Assembly (NCBI GenBank): GCA_021442155.1
Contig: CM038229.1
Coordinates: 92,289,716-92,353,715, forward strand
Direction of reading: 5' to 3'
Length of the DNA stretch: 64,000 nucleotides
From: Cymbidium sinense
Lineage: Eukaryota > Streptophyta > Magnoliopsida > Asparagales > Orchidaceae
Below, piece by piece: positions 34,761 to 47,139 of the stretch (its first letter is position 1; every line of letters begins with the position of its first letter). The translations under genes and the position numbers were made by a program. Under the pieces are notes generated by a model, which worked only from the letters and a program-made list of their open reading frames with translations, was not told where the DNA came from and ran no database searches.

Positions 34761-36000
34761 AGATACCCTTGCAATAGGGCATCACATGAGGAAAATCACT
34801 TGGGGGAATGGTCATTTCTCTTCCTTGGCAACTTGGTAGCCATCTATTTGTCAACTTAGGCCCCAAGAATAGGTTAACTAGACCCAAGGGTGGTTGGGTC
34901 TGCCATGACTCATGGGGAGGTTAAATTACTTCCCCGTTCCTATTGGAACACTTGGAAAGCCATAGCACACCAACCACTCCCATGGCAGCCACTCTCACAC
35001 CCTCCTCCACTCAAGTGAAGCTAGCTAAGGTGATTCCCTGCCCAAATTGAGCTCCCCATGATAGCCATTTTATCAAAATAGCCAAATAAAGTTAGTCATT
35101 CGATCGAAGGAATGAGGGGGTATACCCTCCTTATTCTCACTCAAATCTTGAGATACACTTGATTCAAACCTTATAGCTAGAGACGCACACACTAGCGTGA
35201 TTTCCATTCCCCCAACTATTCCTCTATCAATTTTATAAAAAATTGAAATAAGGGATATGGAATCCAATTTCCATTTTCTCAAACCTCCATTAAAGTGCAA
35301 TTAACTTTGCACAAACCATCCTTGGAGTCGGACAAGAGAGAATGAATCATCTCCCAAGCTTCCCGACAATCCGAGGGTCGAGCTCGATCGAAGCTAACCA
35401 CTTCCATCCTGTACCTTGGCCTTCCAAGAAATCCACTCAAATCAAAGCTTGTACTGCCCAATAGGGCTTTATTTCTACTAAACAAAGCTTCCTCAATCTT
35501 TGGAACCACCAATCCTAAGCTCCAGTGAGGTATGCCATTGAAACTAACCTTTAGCTTAAAATGGTTTGGAGCTTTTTAAAGAAAAGTTGCATGTCATAAG
35601 ATTTCCACCTTTAGATATCTTCATTTTGCTTCCTTGATAGTGTGGAATCAAATTGATCTCCATTCGAGCTCGAGTAAGTTCACATCGAGCAACGAACGAT
35701 GGACAGTCTTTGTCTCTCACCGCTCGGGAGGAGACAGGTCATGGAACGTCTATTTCACATGATCAGAATGGACAGTCCTAATCAAATCATGCTAGATCAA
35801 CCAAATTAATCCTACTTATCTATGGGTTTGATCGTGTTCATCCAATCTTTGATCAAACGGCTCATGATAAAGCGAGTCCACCTTTGGCTAACTCCACTAT
35901 GCGATGTGATAACTTAAATAACTAATCTCATGGCACCATGTGGAAAGCACGTCGTGTCAGCATGCCACATTGCACCGACAGGATTAGGGCTTCAATTAGG
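34760..36000. other. More GC-balanced, unrecognised stretch in the left X arm
   Basis: Contains short minus-strand open frames at 35,073-35,300 and 35,279-35,512 that match nothing I recognise. A 30-bp patch near 35,850 (GATCAAACGGCTCATGAT) resembles one near 26,957 (GATCAAATGGCCCATGAG) in the same orientation. That suggests a rearranged or separately inserted piece. No function assigned. Confidence 0.35.
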
Positions 36001-37639
36001 GTTAAGTAATCCATTTTTAATGCTGAAACTTCCAAAATTCATAACTAATTATAAAACAATGAAAAATACAAATGCAGGCTCATTCTAAAGTTATTTTAGA
36101 GAGGAATCCATTAAAATTATCCTTAATTAATTTTGAATTGTAATTTTGGCTTAATTAAGATTAAATTGAAAACTTAATTAGCTTGATTACTCCTTAATTA
36201 ATCATCCAATTGATTTCAAACTTTTGAAGATGTTTAGGGAGATGACCTCTACCTCCCCTATTTTTCTTGGAATTTATTGGTTGGTTAATTAGGTAAATTG
36301 ATTGATTAATCCTTAATTACCTTCTTAACTTAATTAATTGATAATTAAAGATATGAACAGTAATTAATTTATTATTTGGACTCCTTAATTACTGTTGAAT
36401 AGTAAGCAAGCTTAGGGAATAAGGTTGGTGCTTCTCCCCTAATCCTTTCCCTAATTTTCCATCTTTTCATCCAAAAAATACTAATTAATGATTAGTTAAT
36501 TAATCAATGACTTAATTGGCTAAATTAAAAATCAAATTATATGAATTCATACTTGATTAAATGGATAACTTATGGAATTAGGTTGGGACCTCTTTTCAAA
36601 CCTTTTTATCTTAAGTCCATTTCATTTTGAAAAGATAATCAAAAGTTGATAATTAAGATTGAGAAAACTGAATTAATGGACTAATCCTTTGATCAATTAA
36701 ATTAAAATTCAAATTAAATCAAATTTCCCTAATTAATCCTTGGGTAGTTCTTTAGGTGTTCAATAACCTAAAGAGAGCTAATGAAATTATGGTTAGCTCA
36801 CATGTGTGAGAAAACCATAAAAGTAATTAAGTGAGTTCCTTAAGCTTAATTAATTAATGATTGTGAGCTAATTGCATTAAGACCCTTTAATTTCATAGGG
36901 GCATTGCTATTTAATTTTCAATTTATTTGCAAATCATATTTGCTCATAATTATTTAATTAATTACTTTTAAAAGCATAATAAGGGTTTAATTAATTGATT
37001 TAATCCATGCTTAACCTAACCAATTCATAAAATTAACCTAATTACTTTTCATTAAATCAAATTAATTCACATATAGGGAATGGGATTAGGATTAGCCAAT
37101 CTTTCTCACATTTCATATATCAAATAAAACATGAAATGGCATTAAGGAACTTTGGTTTATTTTAAATGACCTTGTTTAATATGACTATCCTTAGGATTTA
37201 ATTAGATTGAATGAAATTATGTGTTTATGTTCTTTTATTTCTCTTCAATTGTATTAAATGTTGTATGCCACTTGTAATCATGCATTCATCCTTTTCAAAA
37301 ATTAATCAAATAAAATGAGTTCTTTTATGTCAAGTTGCATGTGTTGGCTTAAATTAAAAATATGTTTGGCTATTATCACAATTAAATAAAAAATTAAATG
37401 TAAAGTATACAAATCAACTATAACACATATAGTAATGATAATTATGAGTATTTATAAGCTTGTATGTGGTTACAACTTAGAACATGTGATTTGAAGTTCT
37501 CTTTTCTTTAATCTTCATGAATTCACATAAGGATACGATATTAACAAGTGTATAGTTCATTTGAAAAGGACACAACACTTGCTTGGGTTTATTCTTATGT
37601 ATATCCATGTTAGAATTTAGATAGAATTTTAGCTCACAT

Positions 37640-38150
37640 GTATTAAAAAAATCAAAATATAATTCTTGCATGGTTTACATTCTTATAATTGCTTGTACAC
37701 TCATGAGTATTTAAGAATAGGTATATTTAGTCCGACACCCGGGATGCATGGCTTTAAGTAGCCCCAAGGAGGTTCCTACCTCATTCTCCTGATCAAACAA
37801 TGGTGAAGTACATGCTTATAACTTTTATACACTTGTGTGTGCATTTGGCTAATGAGTGAAAAGTTCACCATATTCCATATGCATAATTCAAAATAAAAAA
37901 GTATAATTTTTGCATGAAATTCCATTCTTATAGTTGTTTAAACATCCACATGTATTTGAGAATAGGGGGTATATCTAGCCTGGACACTTGGGGACATATC
38001 TTTAAGTAGCCCCAAGGAGGTTCCTACCACATTCACCTGGTCAAACAATGGCGAAGTACTTTCTTAAAAATTTAATACATTTGAATGTGTATTTAGCTAA
38101 TAAATGAGAATCCTCTTTTTTTAAAAAATCATTCATGCATCCCGCATTTA
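37640..38150 (+). repeat. 255-bp tandem duplication in the left X arm
   Basis: Inverted counterpart of 25,030-25,540. Both units share AAGTAGCCCCAAGGAGG and TTTGGCTAATGAGTGAA or a close variant. Position 1 of the window starts at the second unit. Confidence 0.82.
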
Positions 38151-40235
38151 AGTGTGCCAAAAATATATTGTATGAATAGATATGTTTAGGACTTAATCAT
38201 ATGCATGCTAGATATGATGGAAAGAAATGAAAAAATAAGTGTTGTGTGATAGTAATTAACTCTAATTAATCTTAAGATGCCTTTCTTATTGAATAAGATT
38301 ATTTAAAGTGAACCTAAACTTAGGATTAATTAAAATATGTAATAAGCCATTCATTAAAAAGAATTGATTAATTAATATGATTTTGATGTGGCTTAAGGTA
38401 GGGATAAAAGAGGGTGATCCTCTCCCTTTTTTTTTCTCTTTATAATACTTTGTTATTATGTGTAAACCAAGTGAAATGAAAGAAAAGATTAAGTAAAACT
38501 TATAAACCAATTAAGCCACTTAAAGTGAAATCATCCTTTCTCACTCAGAAAATTATAACAAAGCCTAGTTAAGACATACCACATAAGCTTTAATAGACAC
38601 ACCTTAGATTATGTCATAACTTTTATCTTTATGTTAGGGCAGTGCATGGTTTAATGTATGTTTGGTTTTATTATGTATTATTGTAGAATTGATCTTAGGG
38701 TATATGCTTTGTAGACTAGATGTTAGGCCGTGATTAGCCTAATTATATTTTCTACAAGAGATTGTGCTTAAGGGATGCTTAAAATAAATATAAATGCTCT
38801 CTTTTGCTGGTTGCATAATCCCTAAGAATAATCTAAATTAGGACATGTGGACTTGGTTACCCTTGTGCAGGGTACTAAGTCCAAATTATACATATAACTG
38901 CTTAGTTTGTATGGTGTGTTTAGCTAACACGTGTCGTGCAAGTATAGTTTGATTTTATTTTTTTATATTTTAATGTAATTTTGCATTAGGAATTAGGATT
39001 AATGTTATGGGGGATTAGGATGAGTGGAGGCTAGAAGGCTTTATCTTGGGAGGCCCTAGTGATGCCTTTGAAGCAAGCAAATCCAATTGAGGAATGAAGG
39101 AGACATGAAGAATTAAGAAATGAAGACCTCCATAGTATTTATTTATTTGTAATTATAATTATTCTTTCATATACCAGGTTGTATAAGGGTAGAGCTTATT
39201 ACCCATTTCTCTTTTGTAGGTATAACATGCTTGTTATTATTCTTTATGTTGGGTTTATAAACTATTTGATATTTTTTTTACAATTGCAAAATAGAAATGA
39301 CATGTCTCTTTCTAGTTTCTTCATATATGGTGAATTATCATGTGGCCTAGATCTGGTTAGGCTCTTAGGTAAAATTAATATTTCTACCACAACTATAACA
39401 CATAACCTCATTTAAAGCCTAGGTATTAAATCAAGATAACTAAAAGATTTAGCACCCCCTTAGCTGGATGTTGTATGCTTAATATCATGCATGTCATCTT
39501 ATTTCACTTTAAGAGAAGGTTCCATTCTTGCATGATAGGGGAAGGCTTGACCTTTGAGGGTCTCCCCTGTGGTGGAAAATATCTCTTTCTCTCTGATTTA
39601 TCCAATAACCTCAATTTATCATGCATTTAGACATAGAAAAATCCCATAGCTTTTGTCAAAATGAAGACTCCAAAATTAAATAAAAATTGAAAAGGTTTAC
39701 AATAGACTAAGTCATTATTCATACCACTAATGCTCTAGTCTCTTATAGAGTGGGTTTAAAGACTTTAGTTTCTTTCTAAAAATAACATCCTAACCATCTT
39801 GCAAAACATATGACTTGACCACATGGTTTTAAGGCTTAGGAGGAGTTAGTTGGCTTCTACTCCAAGCGGTTATAAGTCTAGCAGTCAGGTGGTTTACCCT
39901 CTCTTGTGGAGGTAAACCATATACCCATCTTTGCTTATATTTAGGATGTGCTTTGGCCCTCACTAAAGCTCCCTTGATTTATGATTTGAGGTTACTATTT
40001 TCCCTCGGGCTACAATCATAAGTCCTCACCTCTTAGGCTTTTTAACAATCTTGTATTGTGAGATTATAAGTCCTAGCTTTCTAATAAATTTCAACTCAAA
40101 CATGTAATCCTCCTCAATATTTGGAGATAATAATTACCTACTTTAATCGAGAGTATTCCTAAGGAATTCACTTTTCTTAGGATGTAATTAACTATGGGGA
40201 TTGCCCATAAGGAACTTAGAACCTTTTAAAAAAGG

Positions 40236-40794
40236 CTTAAATAATATTTAGTTTTATTTATCTTAGTTAGTTTATTTTATTTAGGTTTTATTTCATTTAG
40301 GGTTTAGGTTTTATTTTTTTATTTATTTTAGGTTTTTTTTTATGTTTAAGTTTTTTATTTAATTTTAATTTTATTTAATGTTTATTTTATTTTTATTTTA
40401 GGTTTAATTTTTATTTTGTTTAAGTTTTTTTATTTATTATTTTAGTTTAGGTTTTTATTTATTTTATTTTAGTTTAGTTTGTATTTTTCTATTTTTTTGG
40501 TTGAGGTTTAGGTTTAAGTTTTAGTTTATGTTTTCATCTATTTTATTTTGTTTTAGGTTTTTTCATTTATTTTATTTTTAGGTTTTATTTAGTTTAGGTT
40601 TAGGTTTTTAACTTTTTATGATTTAGGGTTTAGGGTTTAGGGTTAGTTTATAGTTTAGGATTTAGATGTCACGATTTGGAGTTTGGGTTTAGAGTTTAGG
40701 GTTTAGGGTTTAGTGTTTAGGTTTTAGGCTTTATGTTTTAGGGTTTAGGGTTTAGGGTTTAGGGTTTTAGGATTTATGGTTTAAGATTTAGGGT
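40236..40794 (+). repeat. Telomere-like tract 1, copy 2
   Basis: Same structure as 2,191-2,735: T-rich start, then TTTAGGG repeats. A small local difference (TGTCACGATTTGGAG near 40,668) replaces plain repeats of copy 1. Confidence 0.9.
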
Positions 40795-43700
40795 TTTATT
40801 TTAGAAACCCCATGTAGGGGGTATTTTATTACCACAAAAAGAGGGTTACAAGGTCCTTAATGGGGATAAACTCTAGAACTACTGCTCAAAGAACAATCAC
40901 CTAAGAGTAGATCTATCTAAGTACAGCCAAAAGAAAAAGAAGACATTAAAGCAATCAAAAGATACAAATAGATTAACTTAAAAAGCCAAAGGAAGATTAG
41001 GGCCAATGCTCTGCAAGACGTGAGAATGCATGACACTATGGAGCAAACCTGCAAGAGGACAAGAGAGAAGCACCTGCAGAAATGTAAACACAAAGAAATT
41101 AGAGCAGTTAATGTAATACATGCTTAATGATAACTAAAAATAGCATAATCTGAGAATGATAGTAAAGAATTGTGATAGAGGAGGCTTAGGCTCAGTCATA
41201 CCAAGTTGAGGTATGCAAATACATCCAAACTTCAGAAGGGTTACATCACAAGAGCTACTACCAAACCAAAAGAGTGAAATCATCACGATCATAGCCTACA
41301 AACATGTGAAGAAGATAAATGCCTATGTTGAAAGTCTTATGGGCTTTATTAGCAAAACCTAAACAAAACTATATATAATATAGAGAGGAAATTGCAAAGG
41401 GTAGAAAGATAAGGGGTCCCATGCAGAAAAGTATCATCAATATAGTCACCCTGACATGAGGATACTTATACATATGAAAAGGCCAGCATAAAAACCATCC
41501 ACAAGAAAATAGCAGAAGAGGTAGCCTGCAAAATCTGCTAAGCAAGTCGATGAGCCTATAAGTAACACCATCCCAAACATATGATATATATATGAATCTT
41601 TTAGGCCAGTACCCTAAGTAAAGTCCGTAATGAGCCCAATCATAATAATGAATGCAAATGTGAACAAACCCTTATTAATATCCATATCAATAGTTGGCAA
41701 AAAAGCAATTGTAAAGGAAGGAACCATAACCCAATACCAAAAAATAACACCAAATAAAGATAGTCAAAAACTACAGCCCAAAGAGGCATGTGCCAAAAAA
41801 TTGATAATCGGATCAATAAACAACCAAGACAAAGAAGATAGCAAAAGGTAGGTTGTCCATAGTACACCCATTGAATAGACATTGTATTCCAAGGAGATGG
41901 CGACAAGCCTAACAACCTAGATGGGAATAGAACAACAAGTTAATGTAGGTCACATCTATGTGGAAATGAACAAATCAAACACAAACAATAAGGGAAATCA
42001 GAAATCCAACCCCAACAACAAAATAATTAGTGCAACATTGGAACTCACTAGAGGATAAATCAAAATGGGGATTCAAATTAGGGTCCTCATTAGAATCTAG
42101 AAAAAATAAGATAGTAGATAACCAAGACAAAAAATAGCCAAGTCAACAAGGGACAAGATGGCAGAACTTCTCAATCATAGTAGACATTGCAAAGTTAGTA
42201 ACCAAGTAGATGAGTATAAAAAAACATGGATTGAAAAGCAAGTGCATACCAATGACCAAAACAATCAATAGCAAAGTCAAAAATAGCTCGAACATGGGAC
42301 CCTAAAGTCCTACAACCAACAAAGATAGAGCCAACATTGGAATGAGAAACAAGGATAGCAAATATCCAAGATAACAAAAAAGAAGACAAATGAAAACTAT
42401 AGTTTAGAACCACCCATTTAGAATAAACAGTGCAATAGATACAAGTTTAACTGAAATAAGATGGAGAAAAGAGCAGCAGATAAAGTAGTCCATAGAATTC
42501 AGATGATAAGCATATAATAACTAATAAGGAGATTCAAATCAAAAGCCACCAAGCAACAACTTTATTTGAGGCTTCTAACAAAATAAACCAAAACCCCAAA
42601 CAATATGTAGAGTATGTTCACCAAAGAACCCAGCAAGTAATTACCAAGAGGCTGGCCAAAAGTCTACCCATTTAGAGTAAATAGAGAATATGTAAAGATC
42701 CAAATAATCGATGGAAAATCACAGTTACAATTTGAATAGAAACAAAGGGGATAAAATAGCAGTAGGAGAAATCAGCAATTGCCCTATTGTTAATAGCAAA
42801 AATAGTTAGAGAAACAAAAGGCATGAAACAGATAATAACCACAAAGATAACCTGCTGGACAAAGGAACCTAAAATCCAAAAGCCAACAGTGGTAGCAATT
42901 AAATAAAAATTATAGCCACCATATAAAATTCCAATAAAAAACATAGATGTAAAGTATAAAGGGTTCAAAAGATAATCAACTAAAAAACCTTCCAGATAAG
43001 GATGATCAAGATAGCAGCTAAACCCACAACCACATTAAAGGCAAACTGAGAAGCCATAAAGGAAGTCCAAACCTACAAGGAATTAATAAAATTGAACAAG
43101 AAATTGCAAAATCTCTCTTGGTAGATTGGGAATATGAGGTTGAGAAAAACAATCAGCAAGACAACACCAACAACACCTAAACTACAAATAACCCCAAGAA
43201 TGGCTTGGGATAAAAGACTCAATGATCCAGACCATCCAACAACCAAGAAGGAAAATAATAGCAAGTTGGCCATAAAACCAACCATTTGAATTATAAGATG
43301 CATAAGTTAAATCCTGATAGTTATGAAGAGGTCAAGACTAGCGAACTGGATGTAAAAAATAATGTGGTGAAAATAGCAGCATCCTAGGTTTTAACAGCAC
43401 AAACATTTAGAAAAATGAGAGATAAGAAATAGTCAAGCAGAAAAATAAAAGCCATCTTGCAATCTACAACCTCAATAGAGGCCAACTGAACAAAACAAAA
43501 TAAAACCCCAGAAGCAGCATGAGGAGCAATAATCCAAATCAACCAACATCCAGGATAGTAATTACCAATAAGCTGGATCTGCACAATTATAATAGAGCAA
43601 AAAGGTAAAAAACAATAGATTAATGATCGAACATGATGAGAACAACAAAGACAGAAGAACACCAAGCAATAAATAGCTAATAAAACATAAGGTTAGATAG

Positions 43701-43920
43701 AGGTTGTGAATCTAGAAATTGAATAGCCATAAGTTTAAAAACACTACAATTATTGCAACCATGGATACCAAAAAAGCAAAGGGGAAATAGAGCTACCATA
43801 AGGGTTCAGGGTATTATCAATAAAATCCTTTAGAGAAATATAGAGAACTACTCCTGAGAAATTAGACCGAAAAGGAATTCATTAAATAATAGAAACCCCA
43901 AGAAAGAACCATTAATAATA
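40795..43920 (-). mobile_element. LINE A, copy 2
   Basis: Counterpart of 2,736-5,838. This copy keeps pieces lost from copy 1 near the 3' end (AACCTGCAAGAGG near 41,047) and lacks others. The T-rich junction is TTTAGGGTTTTATTTTAG. Hydrophobic minus-strand open frames (41,640-41,915, 42,672-42,968, 43,384-43,665) are from the repeated 3' region, not a recognised gene. Confidence 0.75.
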
Positions 43921-44816
43921 AAGGTTTAAGTTTAGGTTTAGGGTCAATTTAGGGTTTAAGGATTTAGAGTTTAGTTTGGGGTTGAAGGTTTAGTTTAGGT
44001 TTAGGGTTTGGGATTTGGATTTCAGTTTAGGGTTTAGTGTGGGTTTAGGGTTTTTAGGGTTTAGGGTTTAGGGTTTTGGTATTTTTTTAGAGAACAAAGA
44101 GTTTAGGTTTAGGTTTAGGTTTAGAGTTTATGGTCAGGTTTGGAGGGTGTGGTTGATAGGGCCCAGTGCCTGGGCCTGGTGTGGTAGAATGCCTGTTAAT
44201 TTAAAGTTTAGGGAGGGAAGGCTCACTGAATTTTGAGAGGTGAGAGATAGCCCAGGGTAGGTAGGCACATACAAGGCATGGTAGAGTTGGAGTGGTGGGC
44301 CCAGGCCTGTGGTTAGGGTTTAGGTTTTAACATAGGAAGGAAGACAGTAGCTTATGGTAAGGTCAGTAGGACGAAGTTTAGGATGTAAGTTTAGAGGTTT
44401 ATTTATTTAGTTTAGCTTTAGGTTTAATTTATTTTATTTTAGATTTTTTTTAGTTTAGGGTTTAGGTATTTCATATTATAAGGTTTTATTTATATTTTAG
44501 TTTAAGTTTTTATTTAGTTTTTATTTTATTTTATTTTAAGTTTATTTTATTCTTATTTTAGGTTAGTTTTAATTTATTTAGGTTTTATTTTTTAGTTTAG
44601 TTTAAGTTTTATTTTATTTTATTTTAGTTTAGTTTTATTTTTAATTTATTTTAATTTTATGTTTAAGTTTAGGTTTTGGTTTTTTTAGGTTTTAGTTTAG
44701 GTTTTATTTTATTTTGTTTTTTATTTTATTTTGCTTTAAATTTTGTTTATTTATTTTAATTTTAACTTTTATTTAGTTTAGGTTTAGGTTTCTAGCCTTT
44801 TAGGGTTTAGGGTTAG
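43921..44816 (+). repeat. Telomere-like tract 2, copy 2, partly scrambled
   Basis: Outer parts match copy 1. About 44,060-44,400 instead holds G-rich non-telomeric text with several CCTGG/CCAGG words (GGGCCCAGTGCCTGGGCC near 44,159). Short words of copy 1 survive in the right order (GTTAATTTAAAGTTTAGGG, AGCTTATGGT, AAGGTCAGT). This looks like damaged consensus rather than new sequence. Confidence 0.8.
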
Positions 44817-47139
44817 TTTTTTTGGGAAACCCCATATATGGGGAGTTTTATTGCCACAAAAAGAGAGTTACAAGGTCCTTAACAGAGGATAAACTCCAAA
44901 ACTATTGATCAAAGTGCTACAATCAGCCTAGAGTAAATCTATCTAAGTACAACCAAAAGCAAATAAAAAAAAAGAAAAGAAAGCAAAAGATACAAAATGA
45001 TTAACATAGATAAGCCAATGGATAGATCTAGGCCAAAGCTCTTTAGGATGATAGAAAGCATGGCACTAGGGAGCAAACCTGCAAGAGAAAAAAAGAAATG
45101 CATCTGCAAAAAAAGTAAAAAGATAAAAATTAGAACAGTTAAAGAAATACAAACAAAGTGAAAAATTAAAGCAGCATAAATTGAGAAAAATTACAGAGAA
45201 GTGTGGAGAGAAGGCTCAGGCTCAGTCACACCAAATTGTGGTAGATGTAAATATGAGCATCCAAACATCAGTGGAAGGGTTACATCATAAGAGCTACTAC
45301 CAAACCAAAAAGGAGTGAAATCATCACAACCATCATAGCCTATAAACCTATGGGAAGATAGCAGCCACTTGTTGAAAGTCTTTTGAGCCTTAGTATCTGC
45401 AAACTTAAACAAAGCCATATACACTATAGAAAAGGAGACATCAAAGAGGAGAAAGGGAAAGGGGATCCCATGCAGGATAAATATCATCAATATAGTCACG
45501 ATAGCATGAGAATCCCTACACATATGAAAATGAACCATGTTTGCGATCCACCTTTTAATACGAGCCAAGAGTATAATTAGGCGATGAAAACCCACCACAA
45601 GAAAATAGCGAGGATAGGTAGAGGATAAAATAATATACATGGTTGAAAACCGAGTAATCGCTAAGAAATCAATTAGCATGTAAATAACACCTTCCCAATC
45701 ATATGGGACATATATGAAACTCTGAGTACTGAATATGGCCCAAAAGGAACCCATTCAATAAGCAATGATGTTAACAACCCCTTTGTTTATAATCATTGTA
45801 GAAATTAACAACATATGTAAAGACAAGATAACTCAAACCCAAAATATAATAGGAAATGCAGAAGTCTAATAGAACCAAGATCGGAATGCAAGAGTAGATT
45901 AGGTGGACCTGAAGCCACAAGTAATAAGCTGCACCCCACCGTAAACAACACCAAATAAAGACAATCAGAGTGACAACCCCAAAAGCATCTTGCTGAGCAT
46001 AAAACTTGATAATCCAGTTCAGCCAATAACCAAGGCAACAAATAACAGCTAGCTGGCCATAAAAACACCCATTCAGAATAGATAGTGCATAAGTTAATAA
46101 CCAAGTAGGTAATAGCATAATCACGGATCCGCACAAGTCTAACTAAACCAAGATGGAAAAATAGCGAGATTAAATAGACCACAAACATCGTGATAAGCTA
46201 TATGTCATAAATAGCAAAAAATAATCAAAAAACAACCCAGTACCACATAAGACCCAAAAATCCAACAACTAACAAATAAAATAGCAAAACAATTATTGCA
46301 CCCACCATAAGATAATCCAGTAAAACATAGTGGTACAACATAGACTTGAAAGGGGTTCAAAGGAGAGCAAATATTGAAATCCTTCAAGACAAAGAAAAGC
46401 AGACCAGCAGCTAAGCCAACATCATCATTAAAAAATAAAGAAGGAAATCAAAGTAATTTTGATCCTATAAAGAAATAGTAATAATAACAAGGGTATTAGC
46501 TTTCTCCACAGTTGTGAAGGTGAGGTTAGAGAGCATAAGAGGGGCCACAACCCTAAAGAGAGAAAATAGATAAATTAGGGCCTGCCGTGAAGCAATACAA
46601 AAATATTGTAATTAAATAATGAGATAACAAATTCATGAGCCCCAACACAGATTTCCAGAAAAAGGAAAAGCGACAAAACATAGCCTTAATCATAAAATGG
46701 AAAATAGATACAGTAAGACCCATAAATAAAATATTGATGGCAAGAAGTCCGTCCTGCTGACTAGAAAGTATAGCAAAAGTAAAACATTTCCCAACGATAT
46801 GTGATAAGTGAAAATATCTCCATCTAGCGTTAAAAAAATGGAAAGTTTACCATTAAAGTGGAAACAATGTAAGTAAGACCCTAAATAAGGTTAGGTAATT
46901 AATCCAGAGATGAGATCACAAAATAACTAAAAAAGGGTATCGGAAGATGCATCAAGAAAAAACCAAGGAAACAACAACACTAAATAGATTGGTCATGCAA
47001 TTAAACAGTAATAATAGCCAAAACAATAGGATGAATTAATTTTGAGGTAAGGGAGTCCAGATTGTCCAAATTAATCAAACCATGCAAATGTTTAGAAGTG
47101 TAAGTTGATCAAAGAATTTTATGCCATCTAATCTAGCAC

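Larger units (their letters stand above)
32724..40235 (+). mobile_element. Element X, left arm of copy 2, truncated at its inner end
   Basis: Starts at TATTGACTTCATTTTGG, similar to the reverse complement of the X end at 29,923 and 30,899. It continues as an inverted copy of the right arm, with landmarks as follows: 32,770-33,050 against 29,600-29,900; 36,720-36,900 against 26,230-26,430; 37,080-37,280 against 25,860-26,090; and 37,480-40,200 against 23,430-25,700. The stretch 34,750-36,000 has no clear counterpart in the right arm. It ends at 40,235, about 200 bp short of the intact inner end, at the telomere-like tract. Everything from 37,895 onward is repeated at 1-2,190. Confidence 0.7.
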
